From: Chara braunii
Taxonomy: Eukaryota; Streptophyta; Charophyceae; Charales; Characeae
NCBI GenBank assembly: GCA_003427395.1
Contig: BFEA01000174.1
Location: forward strand, 1,601,845-1,646,980
Direction of reading: 5' to 3'
Length of the DNA: 45,136 bases
Shown here: piece by piece, positions 18,141-27,759 of the stretch
Layout of the letters: each line of letters begins with the position of its first letter
Position numbering within the stretch: the first letter of the stretch is position 1
Position numbers and translations under genes: made by a program
The notes under the pieces: model-generated
Databases searched by the model: none
Seen by the model: the letters and a program-made list of their open reading frames with translations, nothing else
Told to the model about the DNA's origin: nothing

Positions 18141-18447
18141 GTCTCGTGAAAGTGATATACTTCGAGAAGTGAGGCGACGTGATTTTTGTAAGAGAACTTA
18201 TGAGGAATTGTATCGGCTCTTGAGGGAGCGGAGCTTAGACGAATTGAAAACATTGAGCACATCAATCTGCAGAAGAGAGAGGTGCCCAGAGACTGAGATA
18301 GTAGAGATAAGAAGGGGAATTTCTTGCCTGCGTGAGGATGTTGGGGAACTCTACCTTGACACGGGACTGTTTGGGGTAGAAAATGGGCATGAGGTCAAAG
18401 ACTGCGAGGGAAGAGTGGTCGTGATTGTTAAGAGAGTGAGGGACTGA
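18118..18447 (+). CDS. Pre-gag small ORF4, element III, unknown
   Basis: 109 residues, overlapping the end of the previous ORF by 23 bp and ending in TGA at 18,445-18,447. Charged, with a probable helix (RTYEELYRLLRERSLDELK) and C-R-R-E-R-C. I see no clear motif shared with the ORF3 family except the general charge pattern. Family unknown. Confidence 0.4.
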   Translation: MAKGNVDRSRESDILREVRRRDFCKRTYEELYRLLRERSLDELKTLSTSICRRERCPETEIVEIRRGISCLREDVGELYLDTGLFGVENGHEVKDCEGRVVVIVKRVRD

Positions 18448-18457
18448 AAGTGGAGCA

Positions 18458-18733
18458 ATGCCCGGTCTAGTGACATATGAGATAGAAGTAAATAGGGTAT
18501 CCTCCGCGGGGATTACAACTTCAATCATTCGGGTTCGTACAGCAAGAACCTTAGATGTTCAGGGTTGTCGACGATTGGCCGAAAGAGCAGTTGAGCGAGA
18601 GAGACCTAGGGTCTTGGGGATGGTCCGGAACGAGAGACGGATAACCTACAACGTTATGGTATGGTCTGAAGGATGGATGCGGTGCGAAATAGAGAAGGAC
18701 GAGACCGTCCACGAAGCGCGGGCTTTCGTGTGA
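18458..18733 (+). CDS. Pre-gag small ORF5, possible distant ORF3 relative
   Basis: 91 residues starting 10 bp after the previous stop. G-L-V-T-Y-E-I-E-V near the start, followed by I-I-R-V-R-T-A and a helix with one Cys (GCRRLAERAVERERP), resembles in order the FPYxIE, YILVV and CRHWAE blocks of ORF3b. The similarity is weak and by eye. Ends in TGA at 18,731-18,733, overlapping the next ORF. Confidence 0.4.
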   Translation: MPGLVTYEIEVNRVSSAGITTSIIRVRTARTLDVQGCRRLAERAVERERPRVLGMVRNERRITYNVMVWSEGWMRCEIEKDETVHEARAFV

Positions 18734-19086
18734 GAGGGAAGGACACTGAAATAGACGACATCCTGGAAAACTACTTAGACCCGGTAGAGAAGAAGGTGGA
18801 GCGCCTGCTAGCCAGATATGAGAAGTGGTGGACCTCCTCAGATGAAGTCGGATTAGGGAGGTTAGAAAGGAAAGTGAAACGATTGGTCGTCATATATAAA
18901 GAGGAGAGAGAAAAGATTGCGAGATGGAGAAATGAGTTCCTTGCCAGGTGCTTAAAGGAGATTCGGGAGGAAGTTGTTCAGGAGAAGGATGGCCAGTGCC
19001 GAGGCGAGGGGGAGGAGATACAACCTTTCGATGAGAGCAGAGAGGGAAGGATCGACAGTTCAAGTTCTAGTGGAAGCAACGCATGA
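18673..19086 (+). CDS. Pre-gag small ORF6, charged coiled-coil protein
   Basis: 137 residues, overlapping the ORF before it by about 60 bp and the one after it by about 100 bp. Mostly helical and charged (VEKKVERLLARYEKWW, LERKVKRLVVIYKEEREKIA, RWRNEFLARCLKEIREEVV), with a Ser-rich end. It could form a coiled coil. No family recognised. Confidence 0.4.
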   Translation: MDAVRNREGRDRPRSAGFRVRGKDTEIDDILENYLDPVEKKVERLLARYEKWWTSSDEVGLGRLERKVKRLVVIYKEEREKIARWRNEFLARCLKEIREEVVQEKDGQCRGEGEEIQPFDESREGRIDSSSSSGSNA

Positions 19087-19489
19087 AGGGCATTTAAGTC
19101 ACGAAGAGGAGATCGAATGTGCTGCCAAAGCGGCTATAGAGGGTAGGAAGTGTGCTATTTGGAAAGATGCGGATGATCTCCACCTAGCTAAGATAAAAAT
19201 TATCACCACTGTCTTTGGTGGGGAGACGGTATCGCGAACCTGGAGAGAGACTATAGCCACGGCAAGGATAAAACTAAGGGAGGACGCCCGGGCATTAGGA
19301 GAACTTTCTAAGGCGGTAGTGGACGACGTATCCTTAAGTACCTTGGATGCAAACTCGCGTTACTTACAAGCTTCTTTGACTACCGCCTTAGTTGTAAGGG
19401 CCGAAGGGAAAGACGAGGATTTCGAGGCGTTACGGGAATTGCTAGAGGAATCCACGGATAGGGTAAGGGCAGTCTTGAACCGGCTTTGA
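18989..19489 (+). CDS. Pre-gag ORF7, element III, unknown
   Basis: I choose the ATG at 18,989 (M-A-S-A-E-A-R-G), giving 166 residues to TGA at 19,487-19,489. Blocks: RRYNLSMRAEREGSTVQVLV, EEEIECAAKAAIEGRKCAIW, KIKIITTVFGGETVSR, and a long C-terminal helical region (EDFEALRELLEESTDRVRAV). The first two blocks resemble the arrangement of ORF5 and ORF3 (a strand, a second strand, then a helix with Cys), suggesting distant relatives. It ends 18 bp before the gag ATG, in the same frame as gag. Confidence 0.45.
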   Translation: MASAEARGRRYNLSMRAEREGSTVQVLVEATHEGHLSHEEEIECAAKAAIEGRKCAIWKDADDLHLAKIKIITTVFGGETVSRTWRETIATARIKLREDARALGELSKAVVDDVSLSTLDANSRYLQASLTTALVVRAEGKDEDFEALRELLEESTDRVRAVLNRL

Positions 19490-19507
19490 GTGGACTAAGA
19501 AGAAAGG

Positions 19508-20347
19508 ATGGAAGGCGAAGGAGCTTACCTGCCTTCTGAGGGTGGGGAAGTCAGAACACAGGAGTCTAGAGCAAATAGTCCCGACAGAAAATTGGGTATC
19601 GACGGGGGAAATGAGTTAGATAAGCTTAAGAGAGTCTTATGGGAGATGGACAATCGGGCCAAAGAAACTGAAGGGAGGACCTCCAAGAACGATGGTTGGA
19701 GGAAGGAAGTTTTAAACAGGGGTCGGATAAGTAGGTTTGCGCGTCCGGGAATGAGGGACCCGTGTAGGGAGGCCGCGAGTGAGCTATACAGAAAAGGCCC
19801 TCACTCCATGGCGTATGCACCGGGCGCGTATATGTCACCTTTTCTTGGACCACCTGCGTATCAGTCTCGCGCGCTGGCTGGAATCCAGACAATCTTCAAC
19901 GGGAAAAATGTGACTGAATTCTTGGATGACTGGGAAGTATTAGGGATGACGACGGAATGGAGTATTCAAGATATGATTGTTAACTTCCTCCATCACACGG
20001 CTGCTAAAATAGATCGTGAAGTAAGGGAGGCCATTCCAGACAGTTGGAGGTGGTTGACGTTCAAGGAAAGAATCGGTAGGATCTTCGCTTGTGACGAGAT
20101 CTCCTACTCTATAGATGATCTTAAAAAGATGAAGAAGCAAGAGGATGAGAGCTTGGTGGCATTTGCGAGGAGGTACGAGAAGGCTTCTAACTGCTTGGTG
20201 GAAGGGGGCTTCCTGGCAGAATTAGAAAGGTGCGGGATATTTCTAGGGTTCCTGTCGCATGAGAAGCGAGAAAAGATTATGAGAGACCTCCCCTCTAAAG
20301 TGGCGTTCGCCGAATTAAAGGTCATGGTTCATGACACTAAAGGGTAA
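19508..20347 (+). CDS. gag: Gag (capsid), element III
   Basis: 279 residues from an ATG to TAA at 20,345-20,347. An acidic N-terminus is followed by a typical retrotransposon Gag capsid: IFNGKNVTEFLDDWE, MIVNFLHHTAAKIDREV, SWRWLTFKERIGRIFA, DESLVAFARRYEKASNCLV, FLGFLSHEKREKIMRDLP. Gag assembles the cytoplasmic particle in which reverse transcription occurs. After the TAA the same frame continues directly (S-V-K-A-H-L-T-R-I-L) into the next ORF, which completes Gag. The stop is probably a mutation within one original Gag of about 660 residues. Confidence 0.85.
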   Translation: MEGEGAYLPSEGGEVRTQESRANSPDRKLGIDGGNELDKLKRVLWEMDNRAKETEGRTSKNDGWRKEVLNRGRISRFARPGMRDPCREAASELYRKGPHSMAYAPGAYMSPFLGPPAYQSRALAGIQTIFNGKNVTEFLDDWEVLGMTTEWSIQDMIVNFLHHTAAKIDREVREAIPDSWRWLTFKERIGRIFACDEISYSIDDLKKMKKQEDESLVAFARRYEKASNCLVEGGFLAELERCGIFLGFLSHEKREKIMRDLPSKVAFAELKVMVHDTKG

Positions 20348-20350
20348 AGT

Positions 20351-21514
20351 GTGAAAGCCCACCTTACCAGGATCCTTGACAACTTGGGGAAAGGTGTCTC
20401 TGAGTACAAGAGTGGGGAAAGATCTCAATTCCAAGGTAGGAGACTAAGGCCGGAAAGTGGGGAAACCTACTCGAGCTCACCGAAAAGGGGGGAACAGGCA
20501 AAGACCGAAGGCGAATGGAAGAAAGGGAACCGACCCGAGTGGAGAAGGAATGATGGCGAGTGGGGAACATCAAAATGGTCGAACATTAAGGACAAGAGGT
20601 GGAAACCAAAGGAGGAAATAGAGCCCAAGAGACCGAACGACCGCGAGGTGGAATTAACAAAGGAGTTGGAGGCACTGAAGGCAGTCATACAAAAACTTCA
20701 GACTTGCCAAACGAGGGATGAGACGCCTAATCGAAACAATCTAAGGCCTGAGACTAGGGAAAGGGGGGATCCGAGCTCCAAGGGAACATGGAACGACAAA
20801 GCCTGTATATACTGGGGGGAGGAGGACCACCGAAAGAAAGACTTTCAGGCCATGATAGACGCTTTGAAGGAAGGGATCATAGAACTCGAGGATAGGAAGT
20901 ACGTGATGTGGGCTGATGAGGGGAAGCCTGTTCCTTTTCTGCCCTCTATGAAGATTAACGTCGATATCAGGAGAAAAAGGATGAACGAGGCCAAAGGGAA
21001 GCAGGCTCAAATACCAACTCCATCCAAAGTGTCAAGGGTGACCTTCGAGGATGAGTTGGATGATGGACGTGACAGCCCGGGGATGTGGATATCGTCAGTT
21101 AAGTTTGAGGAAGACATTAATAATGACGAAGTTCGGGTCTTCGCACAACACACGGGAGAGTCCAGTAGTGGGAAGAAGGTGGATTCTGATCAGCCTATGA
21201 CTGAAGAGCAAGTAGAGTCGCCCGGATCGCCCTTGTCTCCAAGAAAGAAAGGGCCTAAGAAGTTCCACTTAAAGAGTACACTGGATGAGGTCAATCTAAG
21301 ACCTCCACTAAGGAGGGCCATGAATATGTCGATTCCTATGTGGTCCGGCAAGGGACGAGTTGGTAGCGATGATAAGAAAAACGAAAGTGCCATGAACGGA
21401 GTCAACAGAGGCCAAGGCATCCTCTCTTATGACAGAAAAGGAGAAGGGAGAGGAGGAAGGAAAGGAAGGCTATTTCTATGTTCTAGGAAGTGGGAAATTA
21501 AAAGCTACAGTTAA
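20351..21514 (+). CDS. gag: Gag C-terminal part with degenerate zinc knuckle, element III
   Basis: 387 residues in the same frame as the capsid. A basic, Trp-rich linker is followed by a predicted helix (REVELTKELEALKAVIQKLQ) and then C-I-Y-W-G-E-E-D-H-R-K-K-D-F near 20,800-20,850. This is the C-X2-C-X4-H-X4-C knuckle with the second Cys changed to Trp and the last to Phe. The following D-A-L-K-E-G-I-I-E-L and a long acidic region are usual between the knuckle and the protease. It overlaps the protease frame by 86 bp; passage would need a +1 shift. Confidence 0.75.
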   Translation: MKAHLTRILDNLGKGVSEYKSGERSQFQGRRLRPESGETYSSSPKRGEQAKTEGEWKKGNRPEWRRNDGEWGTSKWSNIKDKRWKPKEEIEPKRPNDREVELTKELEALKAVIQKLQTCQTRDETPNRNNLRPETRERGDPSSKGTWNDKACIYWGEEDHRKKDFQAMIDALKEGIIELEDRKYVMWADEGKPVPFLPSMKINVDIRRKRMNEAKGKQAQIPTPSKVSRVTFEDELDDGRDSPGMWISSVKFEEDINNDEVRVFAQHTGESSSGKKVDSDQPMTEEQVESPGSPLSPRKKGPKKFHLKSTLDEVNLRPPLRRAMNMSIPMWSGKGRVGSDDKKNESAMNGVNRGQGILSYDRKGEGRGGRKGRLFLCSRKWEIKSYS

Positions 21515-22205
21515 CGGGGTAGGAATGGAGGCTATTGTGGATGACGGGTTCGAGTCGACCGTCTGCGAGGACAAAGTCGCGCGAAGGCTCGGCTTGGACA
21601 TTGATAGGAGCGTGGCTATGACCATGATTTCCGCTAACAAACTACGACAGCCAGCGCTTGGGGTGTGTCACAAGGCCAAAGTTATCGTAGCTGGTGTGGA
21701 GGTCACCGTTCCAGTGTTCACCGTCGAGGACTCTTCCTCAGAGTTAATCCTCGGCAGGACGTGGCTTACACACGTGAACGCCACGGAGGTCATCGTTCCA
21801 GTGTTCACCGTCGAGGACTGTTCCTCAGAGTTAATCCTCGGCAGGACGTGGCTTACACACGTGAACGCCACCACTGAGAATAGGCGGGATGGCAACCAAA
21901 CTGTTACCATAAACGGGCCAGACAGTAGTCGAGTGACACTAAAGACGGTGAATGAGTACGACAAACGACATAAAGTCTCCCTACCGAACAAAGGGCTTCT
22001 TAAGACAAGAAGCTGTCAGATAATTCCGGAGAAACTCACCTTGGGCCCTCTTACACTAAAGGATAACAAGTTAGAAGTCGAGGAATTGGAAGACAGGTAT
22101 GTTATAAACGGGACTCCTTATTCGAAGGAAGCGGATGATTACAAATTCGGGGGGTGTATCAACCTGTTTTTTTTGGAGGAATTCCCCCACACGGCGGGGG
22201 AATAA
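21429..22205 (+). pseudogene. pol: Aspartic protease, element III, altered active site and internal duplication
   Basis: 258 residues to TAA at 22,203-22,205. A retropepsin fold is seen in KATVNGVGMEAIVDDGFEST, KVARRLGLDI and ELILGRTWLTHVNAT. The catalytic D-S/T-G reads D-D-G. The strand carrying I-L-G-R is present twice, because an 87-bp segment is duplicated in frame (21,698-21,784 and 21,785-21,871, two differences). The rest (ENRRDGNQTVTINGPDSSRV) is the spacer to RT. With a changed triad and an extra strand the enzyme is probably inactive. Confidence 0.7.
21698..21871 (+). repeat. 87-bp in-frame tandem duplication in protease
   Basis: Two units of 87 bp, each starting ggaggtcaYcgttcc, that differ at two positions only (c/t and c/g). 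Each encodes 29 residues including E-L-I-L-G-R-T-W-L-T. Confidence 0.95.
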
Positions 22206-23867
22206 AAAGATACAAAACCGTGGCCCAGAAGGTGAAGCCGACCGCGGTCAGCCATGATAGGACTGGGGGGATAGGTATTACGGAGGAGGAGATAACTCAG
22301 ATGATCAGGGAGCGTAAGGCCTCGGAAGGATCAAGGATGACTGGGGAAAGACTCAAAGTGATGGATATAGGAGATGGAAACATCACTATCGAGGAAAGGG
22401 ACCTCATTATAGAGACCCTACGGTCCTGCGACAAAGCAGTGGCGTTCTACGACGCAGAAAGAGGGCGGATAGATCCACGATATGTGAAGCCCGCCAGAAT
22501 CTATACGGTCCCTCATGTACCTTGGAATGACGTGGGCTTCAAGTGCGCTCAGAAAGAGAAGGAACTGATAGTGGACTTCTTAAAGGAAAAGATTAGAACT
22601 TTCGTGGCCGAGCCTTGTGAGAGTGCCTATGCGAATCGGTGGTTCTTTATTAGGAAGCCAAATGGGAAGCTTCGATGGATACAAGACCTACAGATAAAGG
22701 AATAAGGTTGCAGTCAGGGACGTCGGGTCTATTCCGAATGCAGATCTTCTCTCTGAAGGAGCTGCCGGACGCTCGATTTACTCGGTATGCGACCTTTTCT
22801 CAGGCTAAGACGAAATTCCGCTTCATTACCGAGACCGACATCTAACTGCAATGCACACGCCATTGGGGCTAATACAGATGATGGTGGTACCAATTGGATG
22901 GACTAATGGCGGGGTGGTCTTCCAAAGAGCGATGGTAGCAGTCCTGGGAGAACTTATACCGAATCTGGTGGAGGTCTTCCTGGATGACTTTCCAATCAAA
23001 GGACCCTATGAGAAGGACGAGACTGAGGTGAGGCCTGCAGTAAGGATGTTCGTCGCTACCCACACTGAAGGTATTAAGAAGGTGCTAGTGAAGTTAGAGG
23101 ACGCTAATCTGATGGTAAGCGGAACCAATAGTAGATGGGCAGTGTCTTCCATAAAGATACTAGGCTACATCTGCGACAAGGATGGTAGAAGGCTGGACCC
23201 CGCCAAGTTAGAGAAGCTTATGAACTGGCCTACTTCGCTACGGCATATTATCGATATACGCCAGTTCCTGGGGGTGGTTGGGTTTTGGAAGAACTTTATA
23301 AAGGGCTATGCTGGGAAGGCCGAACCGCTGAGAAGGCTCTTACGCAAAGGAGTGGAATGGAGGTGGACGAGTGAGCAAGAGGATGCTGTGAGAGCTCTAA
23401 AGGATGAATTTAAAGAGGGGGGACAAGTCCTTGGAGTTCCTTACTTCGAGGATGAGGAGAAGCGGCCATTTGTGGTATGCATGGATGCGGAACCTGCCTC
23501 CGTTGGGGGAGTCTTAGCTAAGAAAGACAAGGAGGGCCTTGAAAGGCCTCTCAGATTCGAGAGTAAGACCCTAAACACCACTGAGAGGAACTACTCCCAA
23601 TTTAAGAAAGAGGTCCTCGGAGTGCTACACTGCTTGAATGTCTTTCGGCATTATATTTACGGTCGAAGATTCGTACTACGGGTCGACCCAACGGCGGTGG
23701 CAGCCGTCTTACAGAAAGATTTTTCGTTGATAAATCCCACAATTACAGGGTGGCTCATGCATATAAGAATGTTTGACCATGTAGTGGAACGAATATCAGG
23801 GGCTAAGAATTCGGTTGCAGATGGCTTATCGCGAATTCCGTTAGAAGATGGGAAGATGGGAATCTAA
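22154..23867 (+). pseudogene. pol: Reverse transcriptase and RNase H, element III
   Basis: RT starts in one frame (22,154-22,705: EKEKELIVDFLKEKIRTFVA, WFFIRKPNGKLRWIQDLQ). It shifts frame near 22,700 (VAVRDVGSIPNADLL), meets TAA where the usual motif F-S-G-Y-D has its Tyr, and continues openly from 22,821 to 23,867 (HLTAMHTPLGLIQMM, MVVPIGWTNGGVVFQRAM). The catalytic motif is F-L-D-D (VEVFLDDFPIKG). The thumb is marked by RQFLGVVGFWKNFIKGYA. RNase H follows: RPFVVCMDAEPASVGGVL, ERNYSQFKKEVLGVLHCL, HYIYGRRFVLRVDP and NSVADGLSR, with all four acidic positions apparently kept. One frameshift and one stop separate it from an active enzyme. Confidence 0.85.
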
Positions 23868-23979
23868 GGTCGCCTGGTGGAGCCGACAAATTCTTGCAAG
23901 TGGAGATAGGCTCACTAAGAGTAGATCCTAGTGTCAGCGGGGCTCCACTATTCCTGGAAAAAACCTTTACACAGGAAAG

Positions 23980-24992
23980 TACCATCGGATAGGACGGTAC
24001 CTCATAGGTGAAGCTGAGAAGGATGACAAGGTTAGAAAAGAGGCTCAACAATATTGCCTAAGAGCGGGGCACCTCTTTAAGAGGCCTCCTAAGAACGGGA
24101 TGCCGATGAGAGTTGTCTGTGATGAGGGTCAACAACGGGACATAATAGCGGACATCACGACGGTGTCGTTGGGGAACACAGAGGAGTGAAGGGAACATTT
24201 GAGAAGGTCAGGAATCTCTATTGGTGGGATGGCCTATATAGAGACGTGGAATCATACTGTCTCACGTGCGCAGAATGTCAGAAAAGGGTTGTAGTTAAGT
24301 ATAAGGAACCCTTGTTCCCTTCTTATCCAACGGCGGTAGGTCAGAAAGTTCACGTAGACTTAGTTGAGATGCCCAAGGGAGAAGGGGGAATGAATTATAT
24401 CATGGACATTAGGGACGACTTGACAGGGTTTGTGGAGGCATGGCCGCTGCGTCAGAAAACTGGCAAGGCTGTTGGTGGATATCTGACAGAATATATCACG
24501 CGGTATGGTTGCGTAGGGAAGATTGTCATGGATAGGGGGTCAGAGTTTATGGCTAAGGAGGTTCAGGAACTGCTCCAGAGAGCGGGGATACGTGTGTCGC
24601 TATCTACGGCATATCATCCTCAGACTAACGCTCCCGTAGAGAGGGGGCATCAGTCTCTAGTGAATGCGCTCGCCAAGTGGTGCGAAGGGAAGGAAAAGAA
24701 GTGGCCTAGGTATTTGAGATTCGCTGTATGGGCGGATAATATCACGGTTCGATCGACTACGGGGTATCCTTCCTACGCTTTGTGGTTTGGAAGACATTGC
24801 CCCTTGCCAATAGAATTTCATATTGACTCTTGGCAGACGATTGATTGGGAAGAGGTTTCGATTAAAGAGCAGTTGTTGGTCGCGAGAATCAAGCAGATAG
24901 CAGAAACGCTAGAGGATAGCACCCTGGATGCTAAAAAAAGGCTAAAAACAGAGAGGAGGAAGGAGAAGGAAAGGTGGGGCAAGAATCTCTGA
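23980..24992 (+). pseudogene. pol: Integrase, element III
   Basis: The N-terminal part is read from about 23,980 (KEAQQYCLRAGHLFKR, MPMRVVCDEGQQRDIIADI). A frameshift near 24,155 leads to H-H-D-G-V-V-G-E-H-R-G-V-K-G-T, the two His of the HHCC zinc domain, then YWWDGLYRDVESYCLTCAEC with the two Cys. The core has VHVDLVEMP (first Asp), IVMDRGSEFM (second Asp) and HPQTNAPVERGH (Glu), with normal spacing. The open part is 24,186-24,992. The enzyme inserts the cDNA into the chromosome. Apart from the frameshift the catalytic residues are intact. Confidence 0.85.
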
Positions 24993-25065
24993 GTCAGGCA
25001 AGAAGGGATACCCATGGGGAGCCTAGTCAGAAAGGACTTGGACAGGGAAGTTAGCGAATCAATGG

Positions 25066-25584
25066 ATGGTGCCCTATCGTGTGGTAAAGAGGCTAAAAGG
25101 CGGAGCCTACCTGATAGAGGAACTGGACGGGGCTAGATGGACGGAACCGGTATCAGGGGCCCGCTTAAAAATCTTTAAACATCGGAAGGAATCTATCCTA
25201 CATCCAAAAAAGAAGAAGGAGAAAGAAGAGGTCGACAAACGGGTAGAGGAACGCTTGAAAGAGCATAAAGGAAGGGCTGCAGGGAAGGACACTTATGAGA
25301 CAGGGGAATCCTCTAAGACGTCTGCAAAAAAGGGGAAAGAGAAGATCCTAGGGGTCAGAAGTAGACAATGGAGTGACACGAAAAAGAAGAAATGTGAGGT
25401 CATAGAGTCGGCCGGGTTGAGAAGGGAGAGGATGCGTAAGGGTAAGGAGGCTATTAAGGCCATGCTGGTAGTAGACGAGAAGGAAAGCGAGCGCCGCTAC
25501 GAGAACAGGCAACGAGGGTCCGCCAGCCGATTAGGGGTTAAAAAGAGATTGGTTAAGAAAAAGCAAAGAGAGAAGGAAAAATGA
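25066..25584 (+). CDS. pol: Integrase C-terminal module and Lys/Glu tail, element III
   Basis: 172 residues to TGA at 25,582-25,584. It begins with V-P-Y-R-V-V-K-R-L-K-G-G-A-Y-L-I, which is the G-P-F/Y module with Gly changed to Val, followed by a short strand and a very basic/acidic tail (about 110 residues of Lys, Glu and Arg). There is no chromodomain, unlike elements I and VI. It is joined to the integrase by frame changes at 24,993-25,065. The tail could contact DNA or carry a nuclear localisation signal (KKKKEKEE, KKKQREKEK). Confidence 0.65.
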   Translation: MVPYRVVKRLKGGAYLIEELDGARWTEPVSGARLKIFKHRKESILHPKKKKEKEEVDKRVEERLKEHKGRAAGKDTYETGESSKTSAKKGKEKILGVRSRQWSDTKKKKCEVIESAGLRRERMRKGKEAIKAMLVVDEKESERRYENRQRGSASRLGVKKRLVKKKQREKEK

Positions 25585-25700
25585 CGAAAAAGGACGAGGT
25601 GAAGGAAAAGAAGACAATCTTGGGTTGATGGGTAGAGATTAGGAGTCGGCTTTTCTCCCCCTTTTTCCTGGATATACCCAGATCGCTCGCCGGGGACGTC

Positions 25701-25716
25701 GAGAACGGGGGGGGGG
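25701..25716 (+). other. Polypurine tract of element III
   Basis: gagaacgggggggggg, four bases before the LTR start TGTCG. Primer for plus-strand synthesis. Placement between the pol end and the LTR start is as expected. Confidence 0.7.
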
Positions 25717-26350
25717 CTGCTGTCGGGCGGCCCTACTCCTACGCCGCCCTTTACTTCCTTGATATGGACACGCAACAAGGATGCTATCAAATCAAATTTA
25801 CCCAACGAGGACCAGTGAGCAACGGGAAAATACAGCGACGGATCGACGACATGAGTGGCCGGGCCACGGCGTTCAGTCTGAACGGAGCTCGAGCATTAAA
25901 GGACGGCGTCCTTGTGAAGGGAGCCTAAAACGTGGGTCGCTAATGAGAGAAAGAAAGAAGGCCACCACGGCAGACGACTGTCGAGAGCTCAGAATGAAAA
26001 ACACGACTACGAAAGATTGGAGTGTTACCAGAGCCCGGCGGAGTCATCCGGAAACTTAGACGCTGGTATGTTTAACGAGAGGCCACTGACACTTTAAGCA
26101 GCAACTGTACCTGAACGCATCTCGAATGGCCGAATACCAAGAACAGCCTGCGTCGGTGGATGGTGGGGTCGGACCTATGCGGGGGCCTCGACACTAAGGA
26201 ATAGAGGCCGTGGGCCTAGGACTCGAGAACAAGCCTTCCAATCTAGACTTTGAGGGCCCGCACAATTTCCCAAGGAGGGGGTTTCAGGGCTACTTGGGAG
26301 TGGGACCGCCTAGGCCAGAGTGGGTCCGGAGCAAGCTCGGGAAAAGCCTC

Positions 26351-26462
26351 GGTACCGGGGCGCTGCAAAAGGCCCAATTTCCAAGGAAAAGGGCCCCCTC
26401 GACAAAAACCTTTTGGGGACCCAATGTGGCTTGGATTTAGGATCGGTACCGGGGCGCTGCAA
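26351..26462 (+). promoter_or_regulatory. Duplicated 18-bp U3 motif upstream of the LTR TATA box
   Basis: GGTACCGGGGCGCTGCAA occurs at 26,351-26,368 and 26,445-26,462, that is, 60-170 bp before the TATA box. The retained copy in the 5' LTR is at 10,852 with two changes. The minus-strand LTR of element IV has it at 33,104-33,121 (exact) and 33,198-33,215 (two changes) while its surroundings have diverged. It looks like a conserved promoter element; the factor is unknown. Confidence 0.45.
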
Positions 26463-27759
26463 CCTTGTCGGCAACCTCGACCCGACAAAGGCCGAGGGCA
26501 CACCGCACCCAAGGGCCCGACAAACTATATAAGCCGAACCGGGCCCTGGTGCGAGGGACTTCGCGTACGTGGGATCAGGCGCACATGACACTTCTCGGAG
26601 GAAGGACAGGCGCATGGGACTCGAGGCGCACGGGACACTTCTCGCAGGCCTGGTCAAGCGAGCGAGCGCACGGGGAGAGAGAGTTGTGGAGAGCACGCGC
26701 GCACCATCGCACACCCGCGCACTGTAGGGGAGAAGCCAGCTAGGAGACAAACACACTCGCGTGCGCAGAGAGGGAGAGCCGCATGGGAAACCACGTGCAC
26801 TCGCGCGTGCTCGCGCGCGCGGAGAATGAGCCGGCACTGGGGAAACCACGCGCACTCGCGCGCATTCGTGCGTGCGGAGAGAGAGCCGTGGGGGAAACCA
26901 TGCGCACTCGCGCGTGCTCGCGCTCACGGAAAGAAAGCCGCAGGGGAAACCACGCGCACTCGCGCATGCGGAAAGGAAACCGCGAGGGAGCCGCGAGCAA
27001 CTGCCCGCACTCGCGCACGCGGAGAGACGGCCACGGGGAAGCTGTGCGCTCCATCACGCACTCGCGCACGGAACGTTGGGACAGTGGGGAAGCCGCGCGC
27101 ACCATCGCGCATCCGCCCACGGAACGTCGGGACAGTGGGGAAGCCGCGCGTACCATCGTGCACCCGCTCAAGGAACATCGGGACAGCGAGGAAGCCGCGC
27201 GCACCATTGCACACCTGCGCACGGAGCAAACATGTGCGCGTAACTTCGCGCTCGAATCGAACCAGGATATCGTGCCCCGCGCAGAAAAATCGCGATAGCG
27301 GGGGAAGCTGCGCAGCAGAGCGCACCCGCGCAGAAGAATCGCGATAGCGGGGGAGGCTGCGTGACAGAGCGCACCCGCGCAGAAGGATCGCGATAGTGGG
27401 GGAGGCCGCGCACTACAGTGCGCACTCGCGCAGCGAAACGGGAGAGCGAGATAAACTCGCGCGAGAGATCGGGAGAGAGGGAGCACGAACACAACATCGC
27501 CTGACATTGCTTGTGGCGGATCGGAAGAGGGAGCACCCAAGCGCGACATCGCACGGGGCTTTGAGTTACGGATCGAGGGAACGCGCGCGCAAACGCGACA
27601 TCGAACAACGAGACGAGGAAAGGCGTATATGGGCGCGAGCATGCGCACAAACGCTCGCACAGGCATAAGCGACACCTGTGGGTCACGCTAGATGGTGCAC
27701 ATGCCCGCGTGACGCGGCGGGTCACGTGTGTGAACGGGGACGGGCACTCAGATCGTGAA

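Noticed and set aside
26740-27675. 311-residue minus-strand frame in the 3' LTR, with similar ones in the 5' LTR
   Set aside because: Antisense to the LTR, through GC-rich subrepeats; Ser/Arg/Ala-rich with no motif.
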